From Maricaulis sp. (GTDB lineage Bacteria; Pseudomonadota; Alphaproteobacteria; Caulobacterales; Maricaulaceae), in contig NZ_JADFAJ010000006.1 of assembly GCF_015665295.1 (NCBI RefSeq), forward strand, positions 1-63,234: a DNA stretch of 63,234 bases, read 5' to 3'. Position numbers and translations under genes: made by a program. The first letter of the stretch is position 1. Every line of letters starts with the position of its first letter. Of the stretch, positions 1 to 9,596 are shown one piece after another. Below the pieces are notes generated by a model. That model saw only the letters and a list, made by a program, of their open reading frames with translations. It did no database searches and was not told the DNA's origin.

Positions 1-628
1 TCTGACCCACCGCAGAGCACCGTCGCCTGCGTTTCTCTTTCCATAACAACAATGTCAAAGAGCCGGACCCAAACAGCACAAGGCCGCCAAATCCGATAGC
101 CAAAGGGCAAAACATCAATGCCGCCCCGGCCAAGGAGGGCGGTGTTTAAGCCGCCCAATCTGCGAAGTCAATCGCGTTTCTCAGGGTTTCTGCAGCGCGC
201 CGTGGCCAGCGTTGTTTTCCGGAGAAATCATCGCCGGCGCCTGACATGAAATGCGCCTATGGAAAGCCTGAAGAGCGATCGCCCTCCCCTCGTCGCCGGC
301 GCCCCGTTTTCCGTGGCCCCCGCTGCGAGGAGGGCGAGGTTTAGGGCCCGGGCTTTTTGAAGTCAATCGAGGAATGTGCGGGAATCTGCAACGCGCTGCA
401 GTTCCTGCCGACAAGCCCTGCCCTGCCTGGCTTTGCGGACTGCATCGCAGAGCAAAAACCGGCCCACGGCGTGCCGGATACGGCGTGATCATGGATGTCC
501 GGCCATGACGAGCGCGAAACGGCAGGCCAGCAGCAGGGCGGCGGCCCAGAATCGGAGGAGGAATCGGAGGAGGAATCGGATGAGGCCCTGAGCACGGACG
601 ACATCACGGGCCGGGCAGGCAGCTCCGG
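1..628. other. Gene-free stretch with a duplicated segment
   Basis: I find no convincing gene here; the short open frames on both strands have no family resemblance and no good ribosome site. Two imperfect copies of a segment of about 70 bases are visible at 133-200 and 328-396. Both begin AGGAGGGCG, share GAAGTCAATCG in the middle and end in CTGCARCGCGC. A 12-base unit, AATCGGAGGAGG, is repeated about two and a half times around 550-585. The stretch could be the end of a decayed gene or a regulatory or structural RNA region, but nothing identifies it. Confidence 0.5.
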
Positions 629-1438
629 TCAGGCAGCCTGGTGATCCGGGCGCGGCTGCGCCTGGGTTTTCTGCATAAGCTCGGCCAGCCCGTCGCGATA
701 CTTGCGACCAACCCGGACCCGTGCGCCATTGGTGAGTTCAACCGCGAAAAGCCCGTGGCGGTCACGCAAGGCAGCCGCAATCTCGTCGACATTGACGATG
801 GCAGAACGGTGCAGCCGCAGGAAGCGCACCGGATCGAGGCGGGCCTCCAATTGCTTCATGGTCATGCGTTCAAGCAATTTGCGCGACCGCAGGTGGAAAT
901 AGACATATCCGCGTGCCGCCTCCAGCCAGACAATCTCGGACTGACCAATACGGACGCGGGCGCCATGGCCCGAGACCCAGAAATCGCGGCCGGTTTCGGT
1001 CGCGGCAGTCGCACCGGCCCGATGACGCAGATCGGCAAGGGCTTCCTCCAGCAAATCCGCGCGGGCCTGGGCCCGGCGGTCCTGTACAACATGACGCAGG
1101 CGATCCATGGTGACCGACAAGCGCTCGACCGCGATCGGGCGCAGGAGAAAATCGCTGGCGCCCCGATCGAACGCCTCGATCGCCCGCTCGGGAAAATCGC
1201 TCATCATGACAATCACCGGCGCCCGACTTCCCAGATCACGGATCATCGCGAGAGCCGTTTCGAGCCGGGGATGGTCGGCATCAAGAAACAGGACATCGGC
1301 TTCCTCGTTCTCGCAGGCGGCCGGCAGCGCCTGGATGGAAGCGGTCGCAAGATCTACCCGGAATTGGGAATGACGCTGCACCGCACGGGCGATGTGGGCC
1401 CGCGCAAGAGGGCGACTTTCCAGGATCACGCACCGCAT
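629..1438 (-). CDS. LytTR-family response regulator with atypical receiver
   Basis: Predicted 269-aa DNA-binding response regulator. The N-terminal part (about 1-120) is receiver-like, with a candidate phospho-acceptor Asp in VLFLDADH. The usual double-acidic pocket is reduced to one Glu (VILESR) and the conserved Lys-Pro is Arg-Pro (FLLRPI), so phosphorylation may be absent or altered. The C-terminal 100 residues are a LytTR domain (IVWLEAARGYVYFHL, then FLRLHRSAIVNVDEI). I prefer the ATG at 1438, preceded by GGAG at good spacing, over a TTG 21 bases upstream. It is divergent from a second LytTR gene at 1965. Target genes cannot be read from the sequence. Confidence 0.85.
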   Translation of the reverse strand: MRCVILESRPLARAHIARAVQRHSQFRVDLATASIQALPAACENEEADVLFLDADHPRLETALAMIRDLGSRAPVIVMMSDFPERAIEAFDRGASDFLLRPIAVERLSVTMDRLRHVVQDRRAQARADLLEEALADLRHRAGATAATETGRDFWVSGHGARVRIGQSEIVWLEAARGYVYFHLRSRKLLERMTMKQLEARLDPVRFLRLHRSAIVNVDEIAAALRDRHGLFAVELTNGARVRVGRKYRDGLAELMQKTQAQPRPDHQAA

Positions 1439-1964
1439 TACATTTTCTCCATCAATCAAATCAATTGGTTAGATAGGGTATCTCGTGATTGATGATGGAA
1501 GGAAGATGATCCGGCGAGCGGAATGACAAACCGGCCGGCTTCTGGTGCGAATGACGCGATTTCGTGTTTATCACAGGCTGAGGTGGGCCGAACGGGCGGG
1601 AATCTGATGCGAATGACCGGGTCCATTCGTCGACAAAACCCAGCCACTCGACAGACATCACGCGATTTGTCGCGCGCTGCCGCCACTGGTTGCTATCCGC
1701 TGGCGACCCGCCTGGCAGACTGGTCTCCTGGTCCGGCGTGTCATCCGGTTTCTTCGATCCCGGACACGTTTGGGCAGTCACGAGCCCTTATCCCTACTGT
1801 TTGCGTGCGACGTCCCAGCGGTGTCGCACGCAACTTTTTGTCCGGCTGCCGTTTTATCCGGATGCCTGTGGCGCGATGTGCAGAGGCGAGATGTACAGAC
1901 TGTAACCTCCCGGAAAACCCGTTCACATTCCGCGGGCGCTATCCGTAGGGTCTGTGAGGGCCAG
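1439..1964. other. Divergent intergenic region between two LytTR genes
   Basis: About 525 bases separate two divergently transcribed LytTR regulators, so both promoters and probably LytTR binding sites should lie here. I could not identify a convincing -35/-10 pair or the direct repeats typical of LytTR operators by eye. Open frames crossing it have no recognisable product. Confidence 0.4.
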
Positions 1965-2819
1965 ATGATCCAATCGTGGTGGCATGCATGCGACGCACTC
2001 CCGCCGGCGCGGTGGATGAAAATCCTGTTCATCACAACAGGTGCGTGGCTCGGCCTGCTCATCGGCTTCACGATCATTACCACGATCGACATGTCGCGGC
2101 TCGGCGTCGACCACACGATCGTGGAAATCGTCCAGGCCCAGGCTGTGATCATGATCCCCTGGCTCGCCATTCTCCCGACGGTCGCGATCACGCGGGCACG
2201 CCAAGCGCTCATGGGCACACCAATCGCCATCGCACTGAGCGAACTGGTCCTGCTCGCCGGCCTCGCCATTCTCGCGATCTACCTGCACATCATTTTTGTC
2301 TACGCGCCATTTCTGGGCGCCCCGCCCGCCCGCGTGCTCGAGCAAATCCCCCTCGCGAACTGGGTCTGGGACCCCGTCATGATCGCCATGACCGCTTTGC
2401 TTGGCGACGCCTACGCGCGTTCGATCCGACAACGCAGCCATTCATCGCAGACAACCCGTCACCGTATCGTCCTGCGAGCCGGCAACCAGGAAGACATCCT
2501 CGATATCGGCGACATCGTCGCAGTGAGCGCGCAAGGCAATTACGTCGCCTTCATTTCCAGCGACCGCGAATGGCTTCAACGCACAACGCTGTCCGAACTG
2601 GTCGTGCAGCTCACCCAAATGGACTTCATCCATATCCACCGGTCACATCTGGTCAGCGGTCCGGAAATCGCATCCTGCGCCCGTGAACGCGGTCGGATTG
2701 CCAGGGTTTCGCTTCGTACGGGCCACACTTTCCCGGTCAGCGCCCGCGGCGCTGAGCTTCTGGAGGCTTATCTGGCCAGCAAAACCTCACCACGCCTGGC
2801 CGCGCGCGCCCAAGCCTAG
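1965..2819 (+). CDS. Membrane-anchored LytTR transcriptional regulator
   Basis: A 284-aa protein with about four hydrophobic segments in the first 160 residues (for example WLGLLIGFTIITTID, then two central helices and one near WVWDPVMIAMTALLG), followed by a cytoplasmic LytTR DNA-binding domain at about 180-275 (DIVAVSAQGNYVAFI, DFIHIHRSHLVSG). Such one-component membrane LytTR proteins sense an unknown envelope or membrane signal and bind DNA directly. The start at 1965 follows GAGGG at suitable spacing; the frame stays open upstream but that extension looks non-coding. It faces the LytTR gene at 1438, so the two may be co-regulated. Confidence 0.85.
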   Translation: MIQSWWHACDALPPARWMKILFITTGAWLGLLIGFTIITTIDMSRLGVDHTIVEIVQAQAVIMIPWLAILPTVAITRARQALMGTPIAIALSELVLLAGLAILAIYLHIIFVYAPFLGAPPARVLEQIPLANWVWDPVMIAMTALLGDAYARSIRQRSHSSQTTRHRIVLRAGNQEDILDIGDIVAVSAQGNYVAFISSDREWLQRTTLSELVVQLTQMDFIHIHRSHLVSGPEIASCARERGRIARVSLRTGHTFPVSARGAELLEAYLASKTSPRLAARAQA

Positions 2820-3211
2820 ACCAAAGCGCGCACCCGCCGCCGGGCCGAGCTTACCAGCCCCGCCTTCACCCCGCCTGTCCGGAACCTGACGAGATTGCCA
2901 TGTCGGGCGCTCGGGGGCGAACCCCGGCAGCAGGGGCTTAACCCTCAACGCCCGGACGCTACACCCCGGGCGATCCACGGCCCGTTTGTCGCCATTTTCC
3001 CGTCATTCGGGGCTCGCCCCCCCGTTCGCGACACCCGCCCGCGGCTGGCAACATTGGCCTGTCACTGTGTTCAGCCCATTCCGCTCTATCCGCCCCACGC
3101 GTCCGCACTGCGGCGTTGCCTGGGCGGCTGCCTCCTCGAGGACGCCGACCACCGGGCCAACTCAAAATGGCTCCAGATAATTGCCGGGGCCGTCACTCCT
3201 GAGGGGATATA
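2820..3211. other. Leader region of the TonB receptor gene
   Basis: About 390 bases without a supported gene lie upstream of the TonB-dependent receptor. A purine-rich ribosome site (GAGGGGAT) lies just before its ATG. I see no recognisable riboswitch fold, but a long leader is a plausible place for regulation of an outer-membrane receptor. Confidence 0.35.
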
Positions 3212-6200
3212 ATGAGAGACGAAGAGTTCAAATCGCGAATCCTGCGATCCACCATCCTGGCCGGCTTTGCCGCGGCCGGTCTGTTGGTGTCACCTGCCAT
3301 GGCGCAGCAACCGGCGAGCGTGACCTCGACCGACGAGGAGACGAGCGAAGACGAAGACCGCATCGTGGTCACCGGCTCGCGCGTCCGCCGCAACAGCTTT
3401 ACCTCGACCTCGCCGCTGCAGGTGATCGATGAAGACACGATCCAGGAAGCGGGTCTGATTGATGTCGGTGAAATCCTGCGTTCGACCTCTGTCGTCCAGG
3501 GCGCACAGCTCGACCTGCAGACGAACGCGCAATTTGTCGGCAATGCCGGCCCGGGCGGCCAGGCCGTCTCGCTGCGCGGCCTTGCTGCGGACCGCACGCT
3601 CGTGCTGATCAATGGTCGCCGCTTTGCGCCCGCCGGTGTTGAAGGTGCACCCTCCTTCCCGGACGTCTCGCTGATCCCGTCCTCGATGATCCAGCGTGTC
3701 GACATCCTGCTTGACGGCGCCTCGTCGGTTTATGGTTCGGACGCCGTGGCCGGCGTGACCAACATCATCCTGCGTACCGAGTTCGAAGGCCTCCAGGTCG
3801 AAGCCTTCACGACGATCCCGGAAGACAGTGGTGGCTCGCAGTCGAGCGCGAACTTCCTGGTCGGCGGCAGCGAAGGCCGCGCCAGCTTCGTCTTCGCCGC
3901 AGAACTCGTCCGCAATGAAGAACTGACCGGCACCCAGCGCGACTGGATGTCCCGCGATGGCGGGCAGTATTGCTCCTTCGACATCATCGACAATGGTGAT
4001 GGCACGACGACGGAAACCTGCGGCACCGGCCACGCCTTCCAGTCCGGCCTCGGCATTCTTCTGCCAAGCTTCGCCCTGTTCTACGGGGCTCCGGGCACCT
4101 CGGCAGCCGACTCGGATATCGGCGTGGCCGGTTTCGTCAATGGCCGCGGCCCGCTCGCCGGTGGCTTCTCGGACCAGGCGCTGAACAATTCCCGCGTCGT
4201 CAACACGTATGAGTCCCCGGAGTTCGAGCGTTCCGTCTTCTTCCTGAGCGCAACCTATGACCTGGACGACTGGCTCCCGGGTTCAAACTTCTTCACCGAG
4301 ACCTCCTTCTCCAACCGCCAGACCTTCTTCAATGGCGGTCCGGCCCAGTTCACGGTCGACTTCAACGCCGACAACCCGTTCAATCCGTTTGGCGCACGGG
4401 GCTCCATCCTGCTGATGGCGCCGTGGGACAATGAGGCCTCGGTTGAGCTTGAACAGTGGCGGACCTACAACGGTCTGCAGGGCGATCTGGGTTTCATGGG
4501 CGCACCGAGCTGGGACTATGAAGTCTTCGCCGGCTACACGCGCTCCATGGGCTATTCCTCGCGTACGGTGACACTGGAAGAGAATCTCAACCTGTCGGCG
4601 TCGGCAACGATCGACCCGACAAGCGGCCTGCCGGTCTGTGGCGTTCCCACTCCGGACGGCTTCTTCCAGTCGCGCACGCCTGAAACCTGTGTGCCAATCA
4701 ACTTCTGGTCCGAGGGCCTGTACGGCGCTGACTCGGCGTTCGACGAAGGCCAGGCTGGCATTGACTGGCTGCGTGGCCAGCGCGAGATCACAACCTTTGT
4801 CGATGAGCGCATTCTCGGCGGTTTCGTGACCGGCCCGCTCTTTGAGCTGCTGGATGGCGAAGTCTCTGTTGTGCTGGGTTCGGAATGGCGCGAACAGTCG
4901 CTCGATTCGCGTTCGGGCGAAGTCGCCGAGCGCGGCCTTGGTCTCAACTTCTTCAAGGACCGGTCATCCGCCGGCTCTGTGGAACTGTTCGAGGTCTACG
5001 GCGAGGTCGTGGCACCGATCATCCAGGATCGTCCCTTCGCGCGTGAAGTCACGTTCGAGGCGGCGGCTCGCCTGGTTGACCATGAATTCTATGGCCAGAA
5101 CTCCACCTGGAGCGCTCGCATGCGCTGGGTTCCGGTCGACTTCCTGACCCTGCGCGGCACGGCTGGTACGTCCTTCCGCGCACCCAACCTGCGTGAACTC
5201 TTCCTTGGCGGCCAGTCCGGCTTTGTCGGCTTCGTCAACGATCCCTGCGGCGTTCCGGCGACCGCAGTGGCGACCGATCCGGTCACCAACCTGCCGATTT
5301 ACTCGCCCGGGCCGGACAGCAATGGCGACGGTATCGGCGATCTGGACGGTCGTCCCCAGATCGTGCTGGACAATTGTACGGCTGAAGGCGTCGATCCGCG
5401 CAATCTCGGCGTGACCGGGACATCGGGCTTCGAAGCCTTCCGCTCCGGCAATCCGGGTCTTGATCCGGAAACCTCCGAGGCGATCTCGCTGGGCTTCGTG
5501 ATCGAGCAGCCCTTCACGGACGCCTTCGACCTGACCTTCGGCGTGAACTATTTCGAGATCGAGGTCACCGACTCGATCCTCGTTCCGACCGCCGGGCAGA
5601 TCCTCGGCAATTGCTATCGCTCGGGCAATTTCCCGAACGATCCGTTCTGTACGCGCCGCGTGCGTGACCCGAACACGCAATACCTGGTCGAAGTGGACAC
5701 CACGCCGTTCAACGTGTCTTCAAACACGTCGGAAGGCCTGGATTACAATATCCGCTTCAACAAGGACTTCACCGCCTTTGGTCAAAGTTTCACGCTGACC
5801 TCGGATGCGGCGCTGACCCAGTCGACCGACATCACCACGACGATCACGCTGGGTGGTGTGACCAATGTGAACGAGTCGCTGAATACGCTCGGCAATCCGG
5901 AGTGGCGTGGCACCTTCACCAACCGGCTTTTCACGTCGACGGATTGGGGTGATCTCACCTTCTTCCACCGGGCGCGCTGGATCGGCGAAGTCAATGTCAC
6001 GGAGAACCCGAACTTCATCGGCACCGGCACCTCGGCGCAGTTTGATGTTCCGTCCGCCCAGTATCACGACATCTCGGTGTCGCTTTCCCAGGAAAGCTGG
6101 CGCGTAACGATGGGTATCCAGAACGTCGCCAATGAAGATCCGCCGCAGATCGACGAGGATCTCAGCGCCCAGGGCGTCGGCCTCGGCAGCCTGACTTCGC

Positions 6201-6274
6201 GCAATGTGCCGTCGGGTGGCGGGTATGACCAGATTGGTCGTCGCTTCTTCATCAACGTGTCGAAGCGCTTCTAG
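3212..6274 (+). CDS. TonB-dependent outer membrane receptor
   Basis: A 1020-aa TonB-dependent transporter. It has a cleavable signal peptide (cut predicted after about residue 31, in AMA-QQ), a TonB-box-like stretch (DRIVVTGSRV, near 49-58), a plug domain (VSLRGLAADRTLVLINGRR, VDILLDGASSVYGSDAV) and a long 22-strand barrel ending in the aromatic residue Phe (NVSKRF). The length and the cysteine-bearing extracellular loops match the large Oar-like/Caulobacterales receptors used for scarce nutrients rather than classical siderophore receptors. The substrate cannot be assigned. It stands alone, with a strong terminator directly downstream. Confidence 0.93.
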   Translation: MRDEEFKSRILRSTILAGFAAAGLLVSPAMAQQPASVTSTDEETSEDEDRIVVTGSRVRRNSFTSTSPLQVIDEDTIQEAGLIDVGEILRSTSVVQGAQLDLQTNAQFVGNAGPGGQAVSLRGLAADRTLVLINGRRFAPAGVEGAPSFPDVSLIPSSMIQRVDILLDGASSVYGSDAVAGVTNIILRTEFEGLQVEAFTTIPEDSGGSQSSANFLVGGSEGRASFVFAAELVRNEELTGTQRDWMSRDGGQYCSFDIIDNGDGTTTETCGTGHAFQSGLGILLPSFALFYGAPGTSAADSDIGVAGFVNGRGPLAGGFSDQALNNSRVVNTYESPEFERSVFFLSATYDLDDWLPGSNFFTETSFSNRQTFFNGGPAQFTVDFNADNPFNPFGARGSILLMAPWDNEASVELEQWRTYNGLQGDLGFMGAPSWDYEVFAGYTRSMGYSSRTVTLEENLNLSASATIDPTSGLPVCGVPTPDGFFQSRTPETCVPINFWSEGLYGADSAFDEGQAGIDWLRGQREITTFVDERILGGFVTGPLFELLDGEVSVVLGSEWREQSLDSRSGEVAERGLGLNFFKDRSSAGSVELFEVYGEVVAPIIQDRPFAREVTFEAAARLVDHEFYGQNSTWSARMRWVPVDFLTLRGTAGTSFRAPNLRELFLGGQSGFVGFVNDPCGVPATAVATDPVTNLPIYSPGPDSNGDGIGDLDGRPQIVLDNCTAEGVDPRNLGVTGTSGFEAFRSGNPGLDPETSEAISLGFVIEQPFTDAFDLTFGVNYFEIEVTDSILVPTAGQILGNCYRSGNFPNDPFCTRRVRDPNTQYLVEVDTTPFNVSSNTSEGLDYNIRFNKDFTAFGQSFTLTSDAALTQSTDITTTITLGGVTNVNESLNTLGNPEWRGTFTNRLFTSTDWGDLTFFHRARWIGEVNVTENPNFIGTGTSAQFDVPSAQYHDISVSLSQESWRVTMGIQNVANEDPPQIDEDLSAQGVGLGSLTSRNVPSGGGYDQIGRRFFINVSKRF

Positions 6275-6297
6275 GCCGCATTCGATGCATGAGGGGG

Positions 6298-6327
6298 ACG
6301 GCCCGCGTCATTGACGCGGGCCGTTTT
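6298..6327 (+). terminator. Rho-independent terminator after the TonB receptor gene
   Basis: A perfect 13-base inverted repeat (ACGGCCCGCGTCA / TGACGCGGGCCGT) with a very short loop is followed by TTTT, 23 bases after the receptor stop codon. It separates this gene from the convergent ABC transporter operon. Confidence 0.85.
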
Positions 6328-8153
6328 CATGTCCGGTAGGGGTCGGCCTGCAAGGCGAAGAGTTCGGCATAGCCTCCCCCCTGCCCGATCAGCGCTTCGT
6401 GAGTGCCCGCCTCGATGATGCGCCCGCCCTCGAGCATGATGATCTGGTCGGCCGTGCGGAGATTGGACAGGCGATGGCTGATCAGGATCAGTGATCGACC
6501 GGGAACGCGTGGCCGGGCCATGAAGGCCGCCTCTGCCTCGGCATCGAGGGCCGCCGTCGGCTCGTCGAGAATGAGAATATCGGCGGCTTCGTTGGCATGG
6601 GCCCGTGCCATGGCCAGTCGCTGCCATTGCCCTCCAGAAAGCTCGACACCTTCAGCGAAGCGTTTCGAGAGCCGGGTCTCGGTGCCATTGTCGAGCTCAT
6701 CGACGAGTTCACGGGCCAGGCCTGCGGCCAGCGCCCGCTCCATCGCATCCGGTGACAGGGTCGCCATACCGACACCGGACTCGACATTGTCACGGACCGA
6801 GAGCTTGTAGTTGACATGCGGCTGGAACATTACCCCGATCCGCCTCGACAAGGCGCCCGGCTCCCAGGCAGCAAGGTCGAGCCCGTCGAGCATCACGCGG
6901 CCTGAATCCGGGCGGTACAGGCCGGCCGCCAGTTTCACCAGCGTCGTCTTGCCGGATCCGTTCACCCCGACCAGGCCTAGCCGCATGCCGGGCGTGAGCT
7001 GGAAGCTGATACAGTCCAGCGCCGGGCGGGCTGTCCCCGGATAGGAAAAGCTGACGGAATCAAAGCGCAACCCGTCGCCAGGCACCGGCCCCGCCGTCGC
7101 CGTGCCGGCGGACCGGCCCTCATCAAGGTCGAGCAGCGCGAACAGGCGGGTCACGTAGAGGATATCCTCAAAACTGCCCGTGAAAGCTCCGAGCAGCGCG
7201 TTGACCGCGTTCTGGCCCTGTTTGAGCAGGCCGATCAGCATGGTCATGTCGCCAAGGCTGAATCGGCCGCCGATGGTAACGATGACGATCCACAGCTTGC
7301 CGCCGAGGAATATGGCTGAACCGGCAATGCCGAGCAGCGAACCGATGACCGCCTGGCGGCCCTGAAGGCGGCGATCGCCATCATGCATGTCGTGAAACAG
7401 GTCGGAGAAACGACCGAGCAAAGGATCACCCAGCCCGTAATGAAGCCTCTCGCGGGCCGCCGCCTCATTGGTCACGAGGCTTTCGAGATAATTGCGCTCA
7501 CGCATCTGCGGCGACCGGGCCGTATAAAAACGATAGGCGTCGCCGGAGAAACGGAGATTACCGATGAAGGCCGGCAATCCGCCGACCAGCATCAGAATGA
7601 TCAACCAGGGGGCCGTGGCCGCCAGCAGGGCGGTGATCGACACCAATGTGACAGCGGCCTGCAGGACGTCGAAACCTCGCACGATCAAGCCGTAGGGACG
7701 CGCTGCGGCAAACTGCTTGGCGTGGATCAGCATCTCCTGAACCCGAGGATGCTCGATATGTGCCAAGGCAAACCGGTTGGCCTTGTCGAGGATCAGGCGG
7801 GCGACCGCAAAGCCGAGTTCGGCATGAAGCCGGGCCTTCTGGAAGACCAGTCCCCGGCGCACCACGAGGAGAAGGGCAAGCAGGCCGGCCTCAATCACCA
7901 CCCATCGAAGCGCCGCATTGCGATCAGATTCGAGCCCTGACCCGATTGCCGCAACGACGCCGTCGATGAGCAATTTCGAAACATAAAGAGCGGCCGGCGG
8001 CAGCAGGGCCGCCAGAACGGTCAGGGCCGCGATGCCGATCGTCAGGCCGGGGCGCGTCCGCGCAATGATGGCCAGCGTCCGGCCGGCTGCCGAGATCCGG
8101 TCCCGCAGGGGCGGGACCGGTTCGTTTGCATTGTCCGGCTCAGCGTCTGCCAT
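6327..8153 (-). CDS. ABC exporter, fused permease and ATPase
   Basis: A 608-aa half-transporter of the MsbA-like exporter class. Residues 1 to about 340 form a six-helix transmembrane domain. The nucleotide-binding domain follows, with Walker A (GVNGSGKTT, about 396), ABC signature (LSGGQWQR, about 504), Walker B (ILILDEPTAALD, about 531) and H-loop (ISHRLS, about 558). It probably works as a homodimer in the inner membrane. It is the last gene of a three-gene operon, six bases after a glycosyltransferase-sulfotransferase fusion, so it likely exports the sulfated product made by the first two enzymes. A lipid-linked sugar or small metabolite is possible; the cargo is inferred from context only. 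Confidence 0.9.
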   Translation of the reverse strand: MADAEPDNANEPVPPLRDRISAAGRTLAIIARTRPGLTIGIAALTVLAALLPPAALYVSKLLIDGVVAAIGSGLESDRNAALRWVVIEAGLLALLLVVRRGLVFQKARLHAELGFAVARLILDKANRFALAHIEHPRVQEMLIHAKQFAAARPYGLIVRGFDVLQAAVTLVSITALLAATAPWLIILMLVGGLPAFIGNLRFSGDAYRFYTARSPQMRERNYLESLVTNEAAARERLHYGLGDPLLGRFSDLFHDMHDGDRRLQGRQAVIGSLLGIAGSAIFLGGKLWIVIVTIGGRFSLGDMTMLIGLLKQGQNAVNALLGAFTGSFEDILYVTRLFALLDLDEGRSAGTATAGPVPGDGLRFDSVSFSYPGTARPALDCISFQLTPGMRLGLVGVNGSGKTTLVKLAAGLYRPDSGRVMLDGLDLAAWEPGALSRRIGVMFQPHVNYKLSVRDNVESGVGMATLSPDAMERALAAGLARELVDELDNGTETRLSKRFAEGVELSGGQWQRLAMARAHANEAADILILDEPTAALDAEAEAAFMARPRVPGRSLILISHRLSNLRTADQIIMLEGGRIIEAGTHEALIGQGGGYAELFALQADPYRT

Positions 8154-8159
8154 GAAGGA

Positions 8160-9596
8160 TCAGGCAACCCGCGCCTTCTGGGCCTCGGCTTCCTCAGCCA
8201 TCTTGCGCGACAACACGGCACCCTTGTGAGGGAAGGCCTCTGCCGGCACGGGGCGATCGAGGAAGGGGGCGAGCTTCTCGAACCCTTCGCCTGAGCAGAT
8301 ATCAATGATCAGGAGGTCGTCCGGGCGATCCTTGAAGAAGGCCATGACATCGCGCACATGCTGGTCATAGACCCAGGAGAAACGGTCCGGGCAGAAATTG
8401 TAACAGCCATAAACCGCAGCTCGCAGGAATTGGCGCATCCGGAGATGAACTTCCTCGTCCGGATCCTCGACATCCTTGAAGGCGGGCCGGTTGTAATAGT
8501 GCCGCGACACAGAACCGAGCCAGCTATCCTTGTCACGCACGGTGAGAATGAATTTCGAGCCCGGATACTGCTTGTCGAGTTGCTGGTAGATCGGGATCGT
8601 CGTGATGTCGGTAAGACCATCATGATAGCGCAGCAGCGTCAGGTCGTACTGCGCATTGGCGATCTCGATATAGGTATCCTCGTCGATTGGGTAATGGTTA
8701 CAGTCAAAGCCGAGCATCTGCAGGCCGGCGGTCAGACTGCGCGTCGCGGTCCGCGACAGGCCGAGACCGAAAACCTTGGGCTTGTCGGCCTTTTGGCCAT
8801 AGGCGACGCGATCAGAATTGGCGTCGAGCCAGGCATCGAGATCAGCGCGCGCAAAGGGCGCCTCCTTGCCGAGCCCCAGTTTCGCCAGCTCGGCTTCAGC
8901 ATGTTTGGGCAGGTCGGCAATAAAGGCATGGACCTCGTCCGGCGTCGCTGTCTGCGGCACCATGCGCCGGGCATATTCGACTGCGTGGCGGGCCATGGTG
9001 AGGTCGCAGAAATCGCCATCCGTGGTCACCCATTTCTTCATCGAACGGGTCAGCCTCTGACGCTGAACCTTCACCCGGCTGCGCAATTCGCGCAGCGCGT
9101 ATTTCATGAAGATGTGGTGATAGGACTGGAAATGATCGTGCAGGATATCGAAATTGCGGAACTGCTTGGCCGAGCCCATCGGCTTCATGGCAAGGTTGCG
9201 CAGGCGGGACTCCGGACGCAACACATATTTGAGGTCATCGGCCGGCGGTTCGATCGCCGCCATGGCCCGCACCAGGTCGATACGGGTGATATGCACGCCG
9301 CAATGCAGCCGACCACGGAAACGGTCGGACACGTAGGCATCCACATAGGGCGCGTCACAATTGTCGATGAAAGGCCGGATATTCTCGAGGATCAGGCAGT
9401 CAGCATCGACATAGACGACATAATCGCAGTCATGCTCGATGCGAAGCATCTGTGCGACGCATTCCGTAAAGGGCCGGACATCATCAATCACATGGACATT
9501 GTCCGGCTGGATGTTCTCGATCGCCAGCGCGAGCGCGACATCGCGCGTGCGCTCGTCGATCTGACGGAAAACCAGGTCTACTTTCGCCATCGTCAT
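8160..9596 (-). CDS. Bifunctional glycosyltransferase-like / sulfotransferase fusion protein
   Basis: A 478-aa two-domain protein. The first 190 or so residues resemble a GT-A glycosyltransferase fold, with a DxD-type metal motif (VVYVDADCLIL, about 60-70) and a later RLHCGVHITRIDL stretch. From about residue 270 a PAPS-dependent sulfotransferase domain begins (KVFGLGLSRTATRSL, the 5'-phosphosulfate loop), with FILTVRDKDSWLGS as the 3'-phosphate-binding strand. Its ATG overlaps the TGA of the upstream sulfotransferase gene (ATGA), implying translational coupling. A single polypeptide may add a sugar and then sulfate it, or the N-terminal part may be a degenerate recognition module. Confidence 0.8.
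   Translation of the reverse strand: MTMAKVDLVFRQIDERTRDVALALAIENIQPDNVHVIDDVRPFTECVAQMLRIEHDCDYVVYVDADCLILENIRPFIDNCDAPYVDAYVSDRFRGRLHCGVHITRIDLVRAMAAIEPPADDLKYVLRPESRLRNLAMKPMGSAKQFRNFDILHDHFQSYHHIFMKYALRELRSRVKVQRQRLTRSMKKWVTTDGDFCDLTMARHAVEYARRMVPQTATPDEVHAFIADLPKHAEAELAKLGLGKEAPFARADLDAWLDANSDRVAYGQKADKPKVFGLGLSRTATRSLTAGLQMLGFDCNHYPIDEDTYIEIANAQYDLTLLRYHDGLTDITTIPIYQQLDKQYPGSKFILTVRDKDSWLGSVSRHYYNRPAFKDVEDPDEEVHLRMRQFLRAAVYGCYNFCPDRFSWVYDQHVRDVMAFFKDRPDDLLIIDICSGEGFEKLAPFLDRPVPAEAFPHKGAVLSRKMAEEAEAQKARVA

Noticed and set aside
641-1492. Long plus-strand open frame antisense to the first LytTR gene
   Set aside because: It mirrors the real gene's codons in GC-rich DNA, has no recognisable domain, and the minus strand encodes a clear LytTR domain.
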